Shown here: one piece after another, positions 8,034 to 16,256 of the stretch
Layout of the letters: every line of letters begins with the position of its first letter
Position numbering within the stretch: position 1 is the first letter of the stretch
NCBI GenBank assembly: GCA_040755395.1
Contig: JBFMAX010000013.1
Coordinates: 57,067 to 121,066, forward strand
Source: Nitrospirota bacterium
GTDB lineage: Bacteria > Nitrospirota > Nitrospiria > Nitrospirales > Nitrospiraceae
DNA: 64,000 bases
Direction: 5' to 3'
Program-made: the position numbers and the translations under genes
The notes under the pieces: model-generated
What the model was told of the DNA's origin: nothing
Databases searched by the model: none
The model's input: only the letters and a program-made list of their open reading frames with translations

Positions 8034-8555
8034 ATGCGGGAACGGGGACGGATCGTGCTGCTGCTGCCGCTGGTCATGGCGAGCGGCAGCGGCTGCGTCG
8101 CCTTGGCGGTCGGAGCGGCCGGCGGCGCGGCGGGAACGGCCTACGTCATGGGAAAGGTGACCGAGGAACTCGACGTTCCGGTCCACCGAACGCATGAGGC
8201 GGTCGTCGCGGCCTTTCGCGACCTCGATCTGGCGATTCTGGAAAACAAAGCCGACAAGCTCACTGCCCATGTGGAGGGCGAGTTCACGGACGGCAAACAG
8301 GTGTGGGTGGACATCGAGGAACTCTCCGAAGAGAAATCCAAAGTCACGATCCGTGTGGGGCTCGTCGGCGACGAGAGTCGCGCGCGTCAGATTCTTGACG
8401 CGATGCGCCGTCACCTGCCTCCGCGCGCACAGCCGCAGGCGCGCGCCGGCGCTGGGAACCGATCCAGCCGCCGCCTCCGCTCTCCGGAGGGTCTTCGCCC
8501 CGGCCGCGGAACCGCGCTTTCGCTTGACAGAGCCCGGCCGATCATTTATCGGTGA
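8034..8555 (+). CDS. DUF3568-like lipoprotein
   Basis: 173 aa from the ATG at 8034. The signal sequence ends in SGSGC, a lipobox, followed by a small glycine/alanine-rich segment (LAVGAAGGAAGTAYVMG) and then a domain with VHRTHEAVVAAFRDLDLAI and KVTIRVGLVGDESRARQILDAM. This is the layout of small DUF3568 lipoproteins. The last 45 residues are arginine-rich and low complexity and may not be conserved. It is likely anchored in the outer or inner membrane; function unknown. It directly follows the DUF429 gene. Confidence 0.72.
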   Translation: MRERGRIVLLLPLVMASGSGCVALAVGAAGGAAGTAYVMGKVTEELDVPVHRTHEAVVAAFRDLDLAILENKADKLTAHVEGEFTDGKQVWVDIEELSEEKSKVTIRVGLVGDESRARQILDAMRRHLPPRAQPQARAGAGNRSSRRLRSPEGLRPGRGTALSLDRARPIIYR

Positions 8556-8596
8556 AGGGCCTTACCTGTAACTCCCAAGCGTGACCTTGTCGGGCG

Positions 8597-8743
8597 ATGA
8601 TCTGCGACCGATGCGGAGAAATCGGCGAAACCTTCGCGACGGGAGAACACGGCCAGCTTTGCGAGGCCTGCCAGCGACAGGTGGAAGACGAACGGCAACG
8701 GGCTGCTCTCCCCCCGCGACGGCCGAGCGGCCGGGACGAATGA
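8597..8743 (+). CDS. 48-aa zinc-finger microprotein
   Basis: ATG at 8597, stop TGA at 8741-8743. The product begins MICDRCGEIGETFATGEHGQ and has two CxxC pairs (residues 3-6 and 22-25) followed by a charged tail. The pattern is typical of a tiny zinc knuckle. No strong Shine-Dalgarno is visible. It lies 19 bases upstream of the PilZ gene, which also begins with CxxC pairs, so the two may be co-expressed. Confidence 0.55.
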   Translation: MICDRCGEIGETFATGEHGQLCEACQRQVEDERQRAALPPRRPSGRDE

Positions 8744-8762
8744 CCGACGGGATCCCTGAGCC

Positions 8763-9263
8763 ATGCCCCTGCCGCTAAGCTGTCCCCGATGTGGAAAGGA
8801 CGGCGTGCTCCGGTCACGCTGTCGGTCGGCGCGGGAATACCTGGCCGGCCTGCTCTTCGTCTCCCCGTTCCGCTGCCAGTTCTGCAGTCATCGGTTTTTG
8901 GCGTTCCGCTTCAGGCGGCGGTACCCCAAGCAGCTGATCGACCGCCGGGAGCATTTGCGCATTCCGGTCCGCCTGTTCCTCTCGTTTTCGGGAGGTCGGG
9001 TGCGCGGCGAAGGCACCGTCATGGATATCTCCATGGGCGGCTGTATCATCAAGAGCGACACGCAAGTCCATGTGGACGATATTTTCTATCTGCAGGTCGC
9101 GATCGATGAGCAAGAACCGCCCCTCGAACTCGCCGCAATGGTCCGATCGGTCAGCCCGCGGGGGATCGCCTTCAAGTTTCTTCGCAAGGCCCAGGAAGAC
9201 AGACGGCTGCAGGCCTTCGTCCAGGCGAGAAGCGCGGGGCCGGCCGCGCGGCCGTACGGGTGA
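8763..9263 (+). CDS. PilZ-domain protein with N-terminal zinc ribbon
   Basis: 166 aa. Residues 7-10 (CPRC) and 38-41 (CQFC) form a zinc ribbon. From about residue 60 the PilZ domain begins with RREHLRIPV, which fits the RxxxR c-di-GMP signature, and continues with DISMGGC, matching the DxSxxG motif. It is therefore expected to bind c-di-GMP and act as a downstream effector for surface, motility or polysaccharide control. No diguanylate cyclase lies in the window. The combination with a zinc ribbon is less usual. Length and start (ATG at 8763) are reasonable. Confidence 0.82.
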   Translation: MPLPLSCPRCGKDGVLRSRCRSAREYLAGLLFVSPFRCQFCSHRFLAFRFRRRYPKQLIDRREHLRIPVRLFLSFSGGRVRGEGTVMDISMGGCIIKSDTQVHVDDIFYLQVAIDEQEPPLELAAMVRSVSPRGIAFKFLRKAQEDRRLQAFVQARSAGPAARPYG

Positions 9264-9418
9264 AAAGGGAGAAGACGGCGCAGGGTCTCCCGCGCGGGAC
9301 GATCGCACACGCGAGATCGTGACAGGGCCGGCCGTGGATCGATGAAGGGCTTGATCGACGGGCGATCGTGCCTATCTTGCGTGCGAATGCAGGGTAGGAT
9401 TGAAAGGAGGCGTGGCTT

Positions 9419-10018
9419 ATGACCGGGCGTCGTCGATGGACGCCGATGCTCTTGCTGGCGGGCGGCCTGCTGATCCTGCCGGGCTGCGGGTACAACGAGT
9501 TGCAGGGGCTCGATGAGGAGACCAACGCCGCCTGGAGCGAGGTGCTGAATCAATATCAACGCCGAGCCGACCTGATCCCGAACCTGGTCGAAACGGTGAA
9601 AGGCTACGCGGCCCATGAACGCGAGACCCTGGAGAGCGTCACGCGGGCGCGGGCGCAGGTCGCCGGCCTCAAGCTCACCCCGGAGGCGCTCAGGGACCCG
9701 GAGGCGTTCGAGAAATTCCAGACCGCGCAGCAGGAGCTCTCCTCCGCCCTGGCGCATCTGCTGGTCGTGGTGGAGAAGTATCCGGACCTGAAGGCCAACG
9801 AGACCTTTCGCGATCTCCAGAGCCAACTCGAGGGAACCGAGAACCGCATCGCCGTCGCGCGCAAGCGGTACATCGGCAAGGTGGCCGAGTACAACAAGGC
9901 GGTACGCTTTTTCCCGACCAATCTGACCGCCAAGTACCTCCTGCACCTCGACGTCAAGCTCAACTTCACCGTCGCGGACGAAAAGGCCGTCGCGAAGCCG
10001 CCCGAAGTCAAATTTTAG
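9419..10018 (+). CDS. LemA-family protein
   Basis: 199 aa; AGGAGG lies 11 bases before the ATG at 9419. Signal/lipobox-like N-terminus (LLLAGGLLILPGCGYNELQG), then the helical LemA core: EETNAAWSEVLNQYQRRADL, PNLVETVKGYAAHE, and the closing ARKRYIGKVAEYNKAVRFFP. LemA proteins are membrane-associated helical bundles commonly encoded beside TPM-domain proteins, as here. Role unresolved; an envelope-stress or assembly function has been suggested for the LemA-TPM pair. First gene of a LemA-TPM-TPM cluster. Confidence 0.88.
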   Translation: MTGRRRWTPMLLLAGGLLILPGCGYNELQGLDEETNAAWSEVLNQYQRRADLIPNLVETVKGYAAHERETLESVTRARAQVAGLKLTPEALRDPEAFEKFQTAQQELSSALAHLLVVVEKYPDLKANETFRDLQSQLEGTENRIAVARKRYIGKVAEYNKAVRFFPTNLTAKYLLHLDVKLNFTVADEKAVAKPPEVKF

Positions 10019-10135
10019 GTTCAGGTTGAGGCCGGGGGGCTGGCAGAGGACGGGCAAAAGAGGGATCCGCGGAACCTCCGCCTTTTGCTTGACCTTCGCC
10101 TTAACCTTCACTTGCCTCTTCGCCTCACCTTCCCT
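10019..10135. repeat. Word array (TTAACCTTC type) inside the 5' end of a TPM gene
   Basis: A GGTTCAGGTTGAGG left part is followed, after about 45 bases, by TTGACCTTCGCCTTAACCTT and CACTTGCCTCTTCGCC. The second arm is translated as the hydrophobic signal segment of the next gene. Confidence 0.6.
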
Positions 10136-10952
10136 CGGCCTCGACGTCCCGCCGCACACCGGCCGCATCGTCGACCTGGCTCACCTCCTGCCGCCGGATG
10201 TAGCCGCCGCGCTATCGGCCGAATTGGAGGCCCATGAGGCCAAGGCCGGCAATCAGGTCGCGTTGCTCACGCTCCCGTCGCTCGAAGGCGAGCCGCTCGA
10301 AGACTTTTCCCACCGGGTGGCGACGACCTGGAAGCTCGGCCGCAAAGGAACGGACAACGGCGTGCTGCTGCTGGTGGTCACGCGCGAGCGCAAAGTCCGG
10401 ATCGAAGTCGGCTATGGGTTGGAAGGCACGCTCACCGACGCACGGGCGTCGCGCATCATCCGGGGGGAAATCGTCCCGCGGTTCAGGGCCGGCGATTTTC
10501 CGGGCGGGATCGCGGCGGGGCTCCGGGCGATTGTGGGCACGATCGAGGGCGCGTACGCCGTCCCGGCTCACCCGCCTGCTCCGCAGGCCCCGGCCGGCTT
10601 CTCGGCGATCCTCACGCTGCTGCTCGCCGTGCTGGTGGGGACCGTCATCGGGCTGCTGCTCAGTGCCCGGCGTCACCGTGCGAGGGGACTGCTGGGGAGT
10701 GTGTTCTCGTTCTCCATCGCGCAGTCGGCGAGTCTCTGGCTCGGCGTGCTCGCCGCGCTGGCGACGTTTGCGTTGATACTCTGGCTCGTCACGCTTCCGC
10801 CCAGCCGGCGACGCCGGGCGCGCACCGGGTTCGACTTCGAGTGGGGCCCTCCGGTCGCCTTCGGCGGCGATGCGATCGGGCCCGCCGGCGAGATCGGTTT
10901 CAGCGGAGGAGGCGGCGATTTCGGCGGCGGGGGCGCGTCGGGAGACTGGTAA
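10026..10952 (+). CDS. TPM-domain membrane protein (YgcG-like)
   Basis: 308 aa with a TTG start at 10026, 8 bases after lemA. A signal segment (CLTFALTFTCLFASPS) precedes a TPM phosphatase-like domain (residues about 45-180): GRIVDLAHLLPPD, NQVALLTLPSLEGE, TDNGVLLLVVTRERKVRIEVGYGLEG. Two membrane segments follow (about 190-210 and 230-255) and a Gly-rich tail (GFSGGGGDFGGGGASGDW) typical of the family. The signal segment is encoded by a word-repeat array, so the exact N-terminus is uncertain. Probably co-transcribed with lemA and the next TPM gene. Confidence 0.85.
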   Translation: MRPGGWQRTGKRGIRGTSAFCLTFALTFTCLFASPSLGLDVPPHTGRIVDLAHLLPPDVAAALSAELEAHEAKAGNQVALLTLPSLEGEPLEDFSHRVATTWKLGRKGTDNGVLLLVVTRERKVRIEVGYGLEGTLTDARASRIIRGEIVPRFRAGDFPGGIAAGLRAIVGTIEGAYAVPAHPPAPQAPAGFSAILTLLLAVLVGTVIGLLLSARRHRARGLLGSVFSFSIAQSASLWLGVLAALATFALILWLVTLPPSRRRRARTGFDFEWGPPVAFGGDAIGPAGEIGFSGGGGDFGGGGASGDW

Positions 10953-10953
10953 G

Positions 10954-11601
10954 ATGGTTCGTTTCTCGGACGAAGACCTGGACAAGATTCGGAACGCCGT
11001 GCGGGCGGCGGAACGCAAGACGCGCGGCGAGATCGTGCCGATGATCGTGCCCGCCTCGGCGCGCTACCGCGACGTCGGCTATCGGGTCGGGTTGGCCGCC
11101 GGGTTGCTGGTCCTGACCGCGCTCATGACGATCGACAGCGAATGGGCGCCCTGGGGATGGCACGCGGCCAATGCCGGCTGGCTGTTGCTCGCGGTCGTGG
11201 GCGCGTACGCGCTGGGCCAATGGGCGGGGACCTTCCCCGTTGTCGTCCGGCTCTTCACGCCGGCCGAACGGATGGCGATAAAAGTCCGCCTCCGCGCCGA
11301 ACAGGCTTTTTATCAGCACGGGCTCCACAAAGCCAGGGACCGCACCGGCATTCTGATTTTGGTGTCGTTGCTTGAACATCGCGTGCATGTGCTGGCGGAC
11401 AAGGAGATCAACGAACGGGTGCCGCCCGGCACCTGGGACCGGATCGTGGCGGGCATCATCGACGGCATCCGCGCAGGCCGCCCGACGGACGCGCTCTGTG
11501 ACGCGATCGCCCGCTGCGGAGACGTGCTGGCTCGGTTCTGTCCGGCCGGCCCCGGCGACAATCCCGACGAATTATCCAACGAGCTGATTCGAGAGTCCTG
11601 A
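10954..11601 (+). CDS. Second TPM-domain membrane protein
   Basis: 215 aa from the ATG at 10954, directly after the previous stop. Residues 1-40 and about 110-190 make a TPM-like domain (DLDKIRNAVRAAERKTRGEIVPMIV; RTGILILVSLLEHRVHVLADKEIN), interrupted by two membrane segments (VGLAAGLLVLTALM; GWLLLAVVGAYALG). The split layout is usual for the short TPM partner found after LemA and a YgcG-like protein. The cluster LemA-TPM-TPM is a conserved set, which supports the call. Function unknown. Confidence 0.82.
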   Translation: MVRFSDEDLDKIRNAVRAAERKTRGEIVPMIVPASARYRDVGYRVGLAAGLLVLTALMTIDSEWAPWGWHAANAGWLLLAVVGAYALGQWAGTFPVVVRLFTPAERMAIKVRLRAEQAFYQHGLHKARDRTGILILVSLLEHRVHVLADKEINERVPPGTWDRIVAGIIDGIRAGRPTDALCDAIARCGDVLARFCPAGPGDNPDELSNELIRES

Positions 11602-11626
11602 GCAACGCGCGTTCGGAGAACCGCCT

Positions 11627-13000
11627 ATGCCACACGAAGAACGACTGCGCGGCAGGTCCGTCATCGTCGCGGGAGCGGGGCTTGCGGGCCTGGCGGCCGC
11701 CGTCGCCTTGCGCCGCGATGGCGCGCGGGTCACGGTGCTGGAAGCGCGGGACCGCGTCGGCGGGCGCGTGTGGACGCTGCGCAACGGCTTTCTCGAAGGA
11801 CAGCATGCCGAAGCTGGCGGAGATTTGATCGAAGCCGATCAGGAAGCCATCCGGGAACTCGCGGCGCAGACCGGGCTCTCGTTGACGCCGATCCTCCGGG
11901 GAGGGTTCGGCTTCGTTCGGGGAGGTCCCGGACGCCGTCGTCCGACAGTGGTCGCCTCTCTTCCTGATCTCTGGGCCAAAATCGCCGCGCCCTGCGCCCC
12001 GTTGGTCCGGGCCTATCGTCTGACCGAGCAACGGTGGGACGGTCCGATTGCGCGGATGCTGGCCCGCCTGTCCGTAGCGGACTGGCTCGATCGCATCCGG
12101 GCCGATCGGGAGACGCGCGCGCTCATCCGGGGCCTGCGGGGGCTCTTCCTCGCCGATCCGGAGGAACTCTCGTTGCTCGCGCTGGTGGATCAGCTCGCGT
12201 CCGACATGCCGGGCGGCGGGCGATTCTACCGGATCAAGGGCGGCAACGATCAACTGGCGACGCGCCTCGCGGCGCGGTTCGGCGAGCAGGTCTGCCTGCG
12301 GACGGCACTGCTGGCGGCCACGCAGACCAGCAATCGGGTGCGGGTCACCGCCCGCGCTGCCGACGGCGGGCAGATGCAGCTCACCGCCGACTATCTGATC
12401 CTGGCCCTGCCCGCCATGACGGTACGGCGCATCGCCTTCAGGCCGCCGCTGCCACCGCTTCAACGCAAGGCCTTCGCGGATCTGCCATACGGGCGGGCGA
12501 CGAAAACGCTGCTCCAGTTCGAGCGCCCGTTTTGGCGCCGGCGCGGGCGGCTGCGGGCGTTTGGGACGGATCTGCCGATCGGCGCGGTCTGGGACGGCAA
12601 CGAAGAGCAACGCGGCCGCGCAGGCATTCTGACGCTGCTGGCGGGCGGATCGGCCAGCCCAGAGACCCTCAAGCTCGTCGACGAGCAGGGGATCGAGGGT
12701 CTCGTGGAGGCCTTGGCCTGGCTCGGCGTGAACAAGACGGCGCTGCTGACATCCCGACTGGTCTGCTGGGAGGAAGATCCGTGGGCGCAGGGAGGGTATG
12801 CCTGCTTCGATCCCGGATACGACCCGGAATTACGGGCGTGGCTGGCGAAACCCCATGGCCGGATCGTGTTCGCCGGCGAGCACACCAGCCTGCGCTGGCA
12901 GGGCTACATGAACGGCGCCGTCGAAAGCGGCTGGCGGGCCGCCGAAGAAGTGCGGGCGCTGGCGCGGCCGTCCGGACGCAGCAGGAGATCGAGCGCATGA
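11627..13000 (+). CDS. FAD-dependent amine-oxidase-like flavoprotein
   Basis: 457 aa. The N-terminal dinucleotide fold is clear: VIVAGAGLAGLAAAVALRR, the Glu of VLEARDRVGGRVW, and a C-terminal FAD-contacting FAGEHTSLRWQGYMNGAVESG. This is the flavin amine oxidase superfamily, which includes monoamine oxidases, polyamine oxidases and phytoene desaturase relatives. No signal peptide is seen, so it is probably cytoplasmic. The substrate cannot be read from the sequence. It begins 25 bases after the TPM gene on the same strand. FAD binding is firm, amine oxidation is inferred. Confidence 0.85.
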   Translation: MPHEERLRGRSVIVAGAGLAGLAAAVALRRDGARVTVLEARDRVGGRVWTLRNGFLEGQHAEAGGDLIEADQEAIRELAAQTGLSLTPILRGGFGFVRGGPGRRRPTVVASLPDLWAKIAAPCAPLVRAYRLTEQRWDGPIARMLARLSVADWLDRIRADRETRALIRGLRGLFLADPEELSLLALVDQLASDMPGGGRFYRIKGGNDQLATRLAARFGEQVCLRTALLAATQTSNRVRVTARAADGGQMQLTADYLILALPAMTVRRIAFRPPLPPLQRKAFADLPYGRATKTLLQFERPFWRRRGRLRAFGTDLPIGAVWDGNEEQRGRAGILTLLAGGSASPETLKLVDEQGIEGLVEALAWLGVNKTALLTSRLVCWEEDPWAQGGYACFDPGYDPELRAWLAKPHGRIVFAGEHTSLRWQGYMNGAVESGWRAAEEVRALARPSGRSRRSSA

Positions 13001-13050
13001 AAGGCAATTCATCAATCGGCGCATTCAACAGAACCCGCGCTAACCCCGCT

Positions 13051-13665
13051 TCAGTCCGGACAGATCGGCAGGGGCGCCGCGCTTTTATTGGTCTTCGCGC
13101 GCGCCGCAAGGAAGGTGTCCGCTTCGTCGGTGCGGTTGGTTTCGCGCAAGAGCGCGGCGTACTCATGGACGATCACGAGCGTATCGGGGTGGGTCGGTCC
13201 CAGCGCCTTGTCGTCGATGGCCAGCGCCCGCCGGTAAAACGATTCCGCTTCGCCGTACTCGCCGAGACGGTGATTCAGTTTCGCCAGCTTGTGCAGGACG
13301 ACGGCCGCCTGCGGATGGCCCTCTCCCTGGGTCTGCTCGGTGACGGTCAGCACGCGTCGGAGGAGCGGCTCCACCTCGCTGTGTTTCCCCTGCGTGTCGT
13401 AGAGATCGATGAGATCGGTCAGGGTGGTCAGCAGTCGCGGGTCATCGGGCTTGAGCCGTTCGGCCGCCTTCAGCGCGGCCGCCAAACGGGATTCGGCCTC
13501 GGCATATCGGCCGGCCTGTCGAGCTTCAAGCCCTTTCGCATGGTCCCGTTCCCAGTCCGAAGCGGGATCGGAGGAACCCGTGCATCCGGCGACCAGCGGG
13601 GCACAGGCGACCACGCCGTACAGTGTGGATCGGAGCCAGGATCGTCGAATTGCTGACCTGAGCAT
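13051..13665 (-). CDS. Tetratricopeptide-repeat lipoprotein
   Basis: 204 aa with a signal peptide ending in the lipobox VAGC. From about residue 40 it consists of TPR helices: GLEARQAGRYAEAESRLAAA, LYDTQGKHSEVEPLLRRVL, LAKLNHRLGEYGEAESFYRR and a last EYAALLRETNRTDEADTFL, of the kinesin-light-chain-like type. It probably acts as a scaffold in the envelope. The start lies 40 bases from the end of the response regulator gene on the same strand. Partner unknown. Confidence 0.82.
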   Translation of the reverse strand: MLRSAIRRSWLRSTLYGVVACAPLVAGCTGSSDPASDWERDHAKGLEARQAGRYAEAESRLAAALKAAERLKPDDPRLLTTLTDLIDLYDTQGKHSEVEPLLRRVLTVTEQTQGEGHPQAAVVLHKLAKLNHRLGEYGEAESFYRRALAIDDKALGPTHPDTLVIVHEYAALLRETNRTDEADTFLAARAKTNKSAAPLPICPD

Positions 13666-13704
13666 TCCGCCGGCGCCTGCGTGAGGAGTGCGTGGAACGG
13701 AGAT

Positions 13705-14346
13705 TCAACCTTTGTACATGTCGGGATACAACTCGTTCATGCAGGTCGTGCAGACTCCGTGGCTGAACTCGGCGCCCGAATGGTCGTGAATGTAATCCTC
13801 CAACCGTTGCCAGGCGCCCTGGTCGTTGCGAATGCGCTTGCACTTGACGCAGATGGGAATGAGTCCGTGGAGGATCTTCATCTGCCGCAGCGCTCGCTGC
13901 AGGTCTTCGTTGCTCCTGAGCAGTTCCCGCTCACGGGCCTTCCGACACTCCCGCTCTTCCTTCAGGGCCAAGGCCGACGACACGCGAGCCGCCAGTTCCA
14001 CGGGGTTGACCGGCTTACGGATATAGTCCATCGCGCCGGCCTGGAAGGCGGCCATCAGGTCCGCCGGTTCGGTTTTGACGGTGATGACGATGATCGGGAC
14101 GTCCCGCAAATGGTCGCGCTGCCTGATCCACCTGCAGGTTTCCAATCCGTCCACCTCCGGCATGACGAGGTCCATCAGCACGAGGTCGACGGGCGCCCTC
14201 TCGGGACTTCGCTCATCGGGCCCGAGCAGGCGAAAAGCCGCCGCCGCGGAGTCGGCGGCGAGGACGTCCCGGTAGCCCTCCTTCGCGAGAAGGGTGCGCA
14301 ACAACTCCCGTTCGTCCAGCGAATCATCGACGATGAGAATGCTCAT
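13705..14346 (-). CDS. Response regulator with C-terminal cysteine-pair domain
   Basis: 213 aa from the ATG at 14346 (MSILIVDDSLDE). The receiver domain is complete: Asp pair in IVDDS, phospho-acceptor in VDLVLMDLVMPEVDG, Thr in VITVKTE and Lys in YIRKPVNP. A short coiled linker follows, then a tail with PICVKCKRIRNDQGAW and GVCTTCMNELYP, two cysteine pairs seen in many response regulators from environmental bacteria. There is no DNA-binding output, so it may work through protein contacts. No histidine kinase is nearby. The frame extends upstream but that part is not conserved-looking. Confidence 0.85.
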   Translation of the reverse strand: MSILIVDDSLDERELLRTLLAKEGYRDVLAADSAAAAFRLLGPDERSPERAPVDLVLMDLVMPEVDGLETCRWIRQRDHLRDVPIIVITVKTEPADLMAAFQAGAMDYIRKPVNPVELAARVSSALALKEERECRKARERELLRSNEDLQRALRQMKILHGLIPICVKCKRIRNDQGAWQRLEDYIHDHSGAEFSHGVCTTCMNELYPDMYKG

Positions 14347-14475
14347 GAGGGAAGTTCCTCTCAGACGGCCGCATGGAGACCCGACGGTCACCCATTGTAC
14401 CGTCTGCAGAGGCGCCGCCCAAGAAGAAGTTATTATCGCACCCGTGTCGCGCCGATTGCGGATCGTGAACCGCCG

Positions 14476-14504
14476 TGGACTGCCTGCGGAGGTTCCGCTA
14501 CAAT
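14476..14504 (+). promoter_or_regulatory. Sigma-70-like promoter, nearly leaderless, for murJ
   Basis: TGGACT (14476..14481), a 17-base spacer and TACAAT (14499..14504). The expected start site is within a few bases of the ATG at 14513, leaving almost no 5' leader. A GCGGAGG just after the -35 box cannot serve as a ribosome site for that transcript. Confidence 0.45.
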
Positions 14505-14512
14505 CCGCGTTG

Positions 14513-16150
14513 ATGTCTGAACCCACCACGGTTGCCGCCGCCGCGGGCGTCCAGGACGAGAACCATTCGGTCATACGGGCCGCGGGGCTGATCGGCGCCG
14601 CGACGTTCTCCAGCCGCGTCCTGGGTTTCATCCGGGACATGGTGCTCGCGCGACTGTTCGGCGCCACGCCGGCCGCCGACGCGTTCTTCGTCGCCTACCG
14701 TATTCCCAACCTGCTCCGCGAGCTGTTCGCCGAAGGGTCGATGTCGTCGGCGTTCATTCCGGTCTTCACGGAATATCATACGCTGCGCGCCAAACAGGAC
14801 GCCTGGGAGCTCGCCAGCGCCGTGTTCACCACCCTGCTGACGGTCATCACGCTGATCACGCTGCTCGGGATCGCCGCGGCGCCCGGGATCGTCTGGCTGA
14901 TGGCCCCCGGGTTCCACGACGATCCGGCCAAGCTCTCGACGACCGCGTTGCTGACCCGCATTATGTTTCCGTACCTCTTGTTCATCAGCCTGGCGGCGTT
15001 GGCGATGGGCATTCTGAATTCTATGCGGGCCTTTGCCGCGCCGGCGCTCTCGCCGGTGTTCTTCAACCTGGTCATCATCGCGTGCGCGCTGTGGCTCTCG
15101 CCGATGCTGCCAGAGCCCATCATCGGCGTGGCGATCGGCGTCGTGGCGGGAGGGGCGGCGCAGTTCGCCATGCAACTGCCGGGGCTCAAGCGCCGCGGGA
15201 TGTTGTTCGGCTTCCGCTTTCAGCCGGGTCATTCCGGTGTCCGGCGGATCGGCCGACTGATGGTGCCCTCGTTGCTCGGCCTCTCCGTCACGCAGGTCAA
15301 CATCACCGTCAGCACGATCCTCGCATCGTTTTTCGAGGGCGGGCCGACCTACTTATTCTACGGCATGCGCTTGATCCAGTTTCCCCTCGGCATCTTCGGC
15401 GTCGCGCTCGCGACCGCCATTCTGCCGACGCTCTCGGCGCAGGCCGCGCGGGGAGCGCTGAATGAACTCAGAGCCACCTTGGGATTCGGCTTGCGGATGA
15501 TCCTGTTCATTATCCTGCCGGCGATGCTGGGCTTGATCCTGCTGCGCGCACCGATCGTCCACCTCTTCTTCGAGCATGGGTCGTTCACCGCTGCCGACAC
15601 GGCCGCCACGGCGACGGCGGTGCTCTGCTACGCGGTGGGGCTGTGGGCCTTCGCGGGCGTGCGCATCATCGTGTCGGCGTTCTACTCGCTCCAGGACACG
15701 AAGACGCCGGCGGTCACCGCGGCTGCGGCCGTGGTCGCCAATGTGGTCCTGTCTCTGGTATTCATGGGACCGTTGCGGCATGCCGGCCTCGCGCTGGCGA
15801 CGGCCGTGGCTGCGATGCTGAACAGCGGCGTCCTGGTGGCGATCTTGAATCGGCGGCTCGGCGGCGTGGATTGGAGAGCCATCGGCAAGTCGTCGATACG
15901 CATGGCGGTCGCGGCCGTGCCGCTCGTCCTTGCCTGTGTCTGGGTCGCCGGGGCGCAGGTATGGGCCCGCGAGGGCGAATGGGTCGCCAAGACGGTGATG
16001 CTGACGGTCGGCATCGGCTTGAGCGTGACCGGCTATCTCGGGGCGCACGCGCTGATGCGCTCCGAGGAATTGGACGTGTTGTGGGGGATCGTCAAGCGAA
16101 AGCTAGGCAAGGGGCGAGGGGCTTCGAACACCGTGACAAGTGAAGGGTGA
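14513..16150 (+). CDS. murJ: Lipid II flippase MurJ
   Basis: 545 aa from the ATG at 14513, where the family sequence begins. MurJ/MviN hallmarks are visible: SSRVLGFIRDMVLARLFG, DAFFVAYRIPNLLRELFAEGSMSSAFIPVF, and about 14 hydrophobic segments to the C-terminus. It flips lipid-linked peptidoglycan precursor across the inner membrane and is usually essential. Length is normal. The 3' end runs into a word-repeat array and its stop overlaps the extended ogt frame by 4 bases. A near-leaderless promoter precedes it. Confidence 0.95.
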   Translation: MSEPTTVAAAAGVQDENHSVIRAAGLIGAATFSSRVLGFIRDMVLARLFGATPAADAFFVAYRIPNLLRELFAEGSMSSAFIPVFTEYHTLRAKQDAWELASAVFTTLLTVITLITLLGIAAAPGIVWLMAPGFHDDPAKLSTTALLTRIMFPYLLFISLAALAMGILNSMRAFAAPALSPVFFNLVIIACALWLSPMLPEPIIGVAIGVVAGGAAQFAMQLPGLKRRGMLFGFRFQPGHSGVRRIGRLMVPSLLGLSVTQVNITVSTILASFFEGGPTYLFYGMRLIQFPLGIFGVALATAILPTLSAQAARGALNELRATLGFGLRMILFIILPAMLGLILLRAPIVHLFFEHGSFTAADTAATATAVLCYAVGLWAFAGVRIIVSAFYSLQDTKTPAVTAAAAVVANVVLSLVFMGPLRHAGLALATAVAAMLNSGVLVAILNRRLGGVDWRAIGKSSIRMAVAAVPLVLACVWVAGAQVWAREGEWVAKTVMLTVGIGLSVTGYLGAHALMRSEELDVLWGIVKRKLGKGRGASNTVTSEG

Positions 16151-16256
16151 CGGTGACACGTAGGACAACGAGATCAACTCCGGAAGGCGAGATACACTTC
16201 TCGGCTTCACGTTTTTTTGTCGCGTCACGCTCCACGCGTCACGCCTCACGCGTTTT
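16105..16256. repeat. Word array (GTGAC / GTCACGC) across the murJ-ogt junction
   Basis: First AGGCAAGGGGCGAGGGGC, then GTGACAAGTGAAGGGTGACG, a spacer, and the opposed arm TCGCGTCACGCTCCACGCGT followed by CACGCCTCACGCG. The left part is translated as the end of MurJ, the right part as the start of the Ogt frame. Confidence 0.7.
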
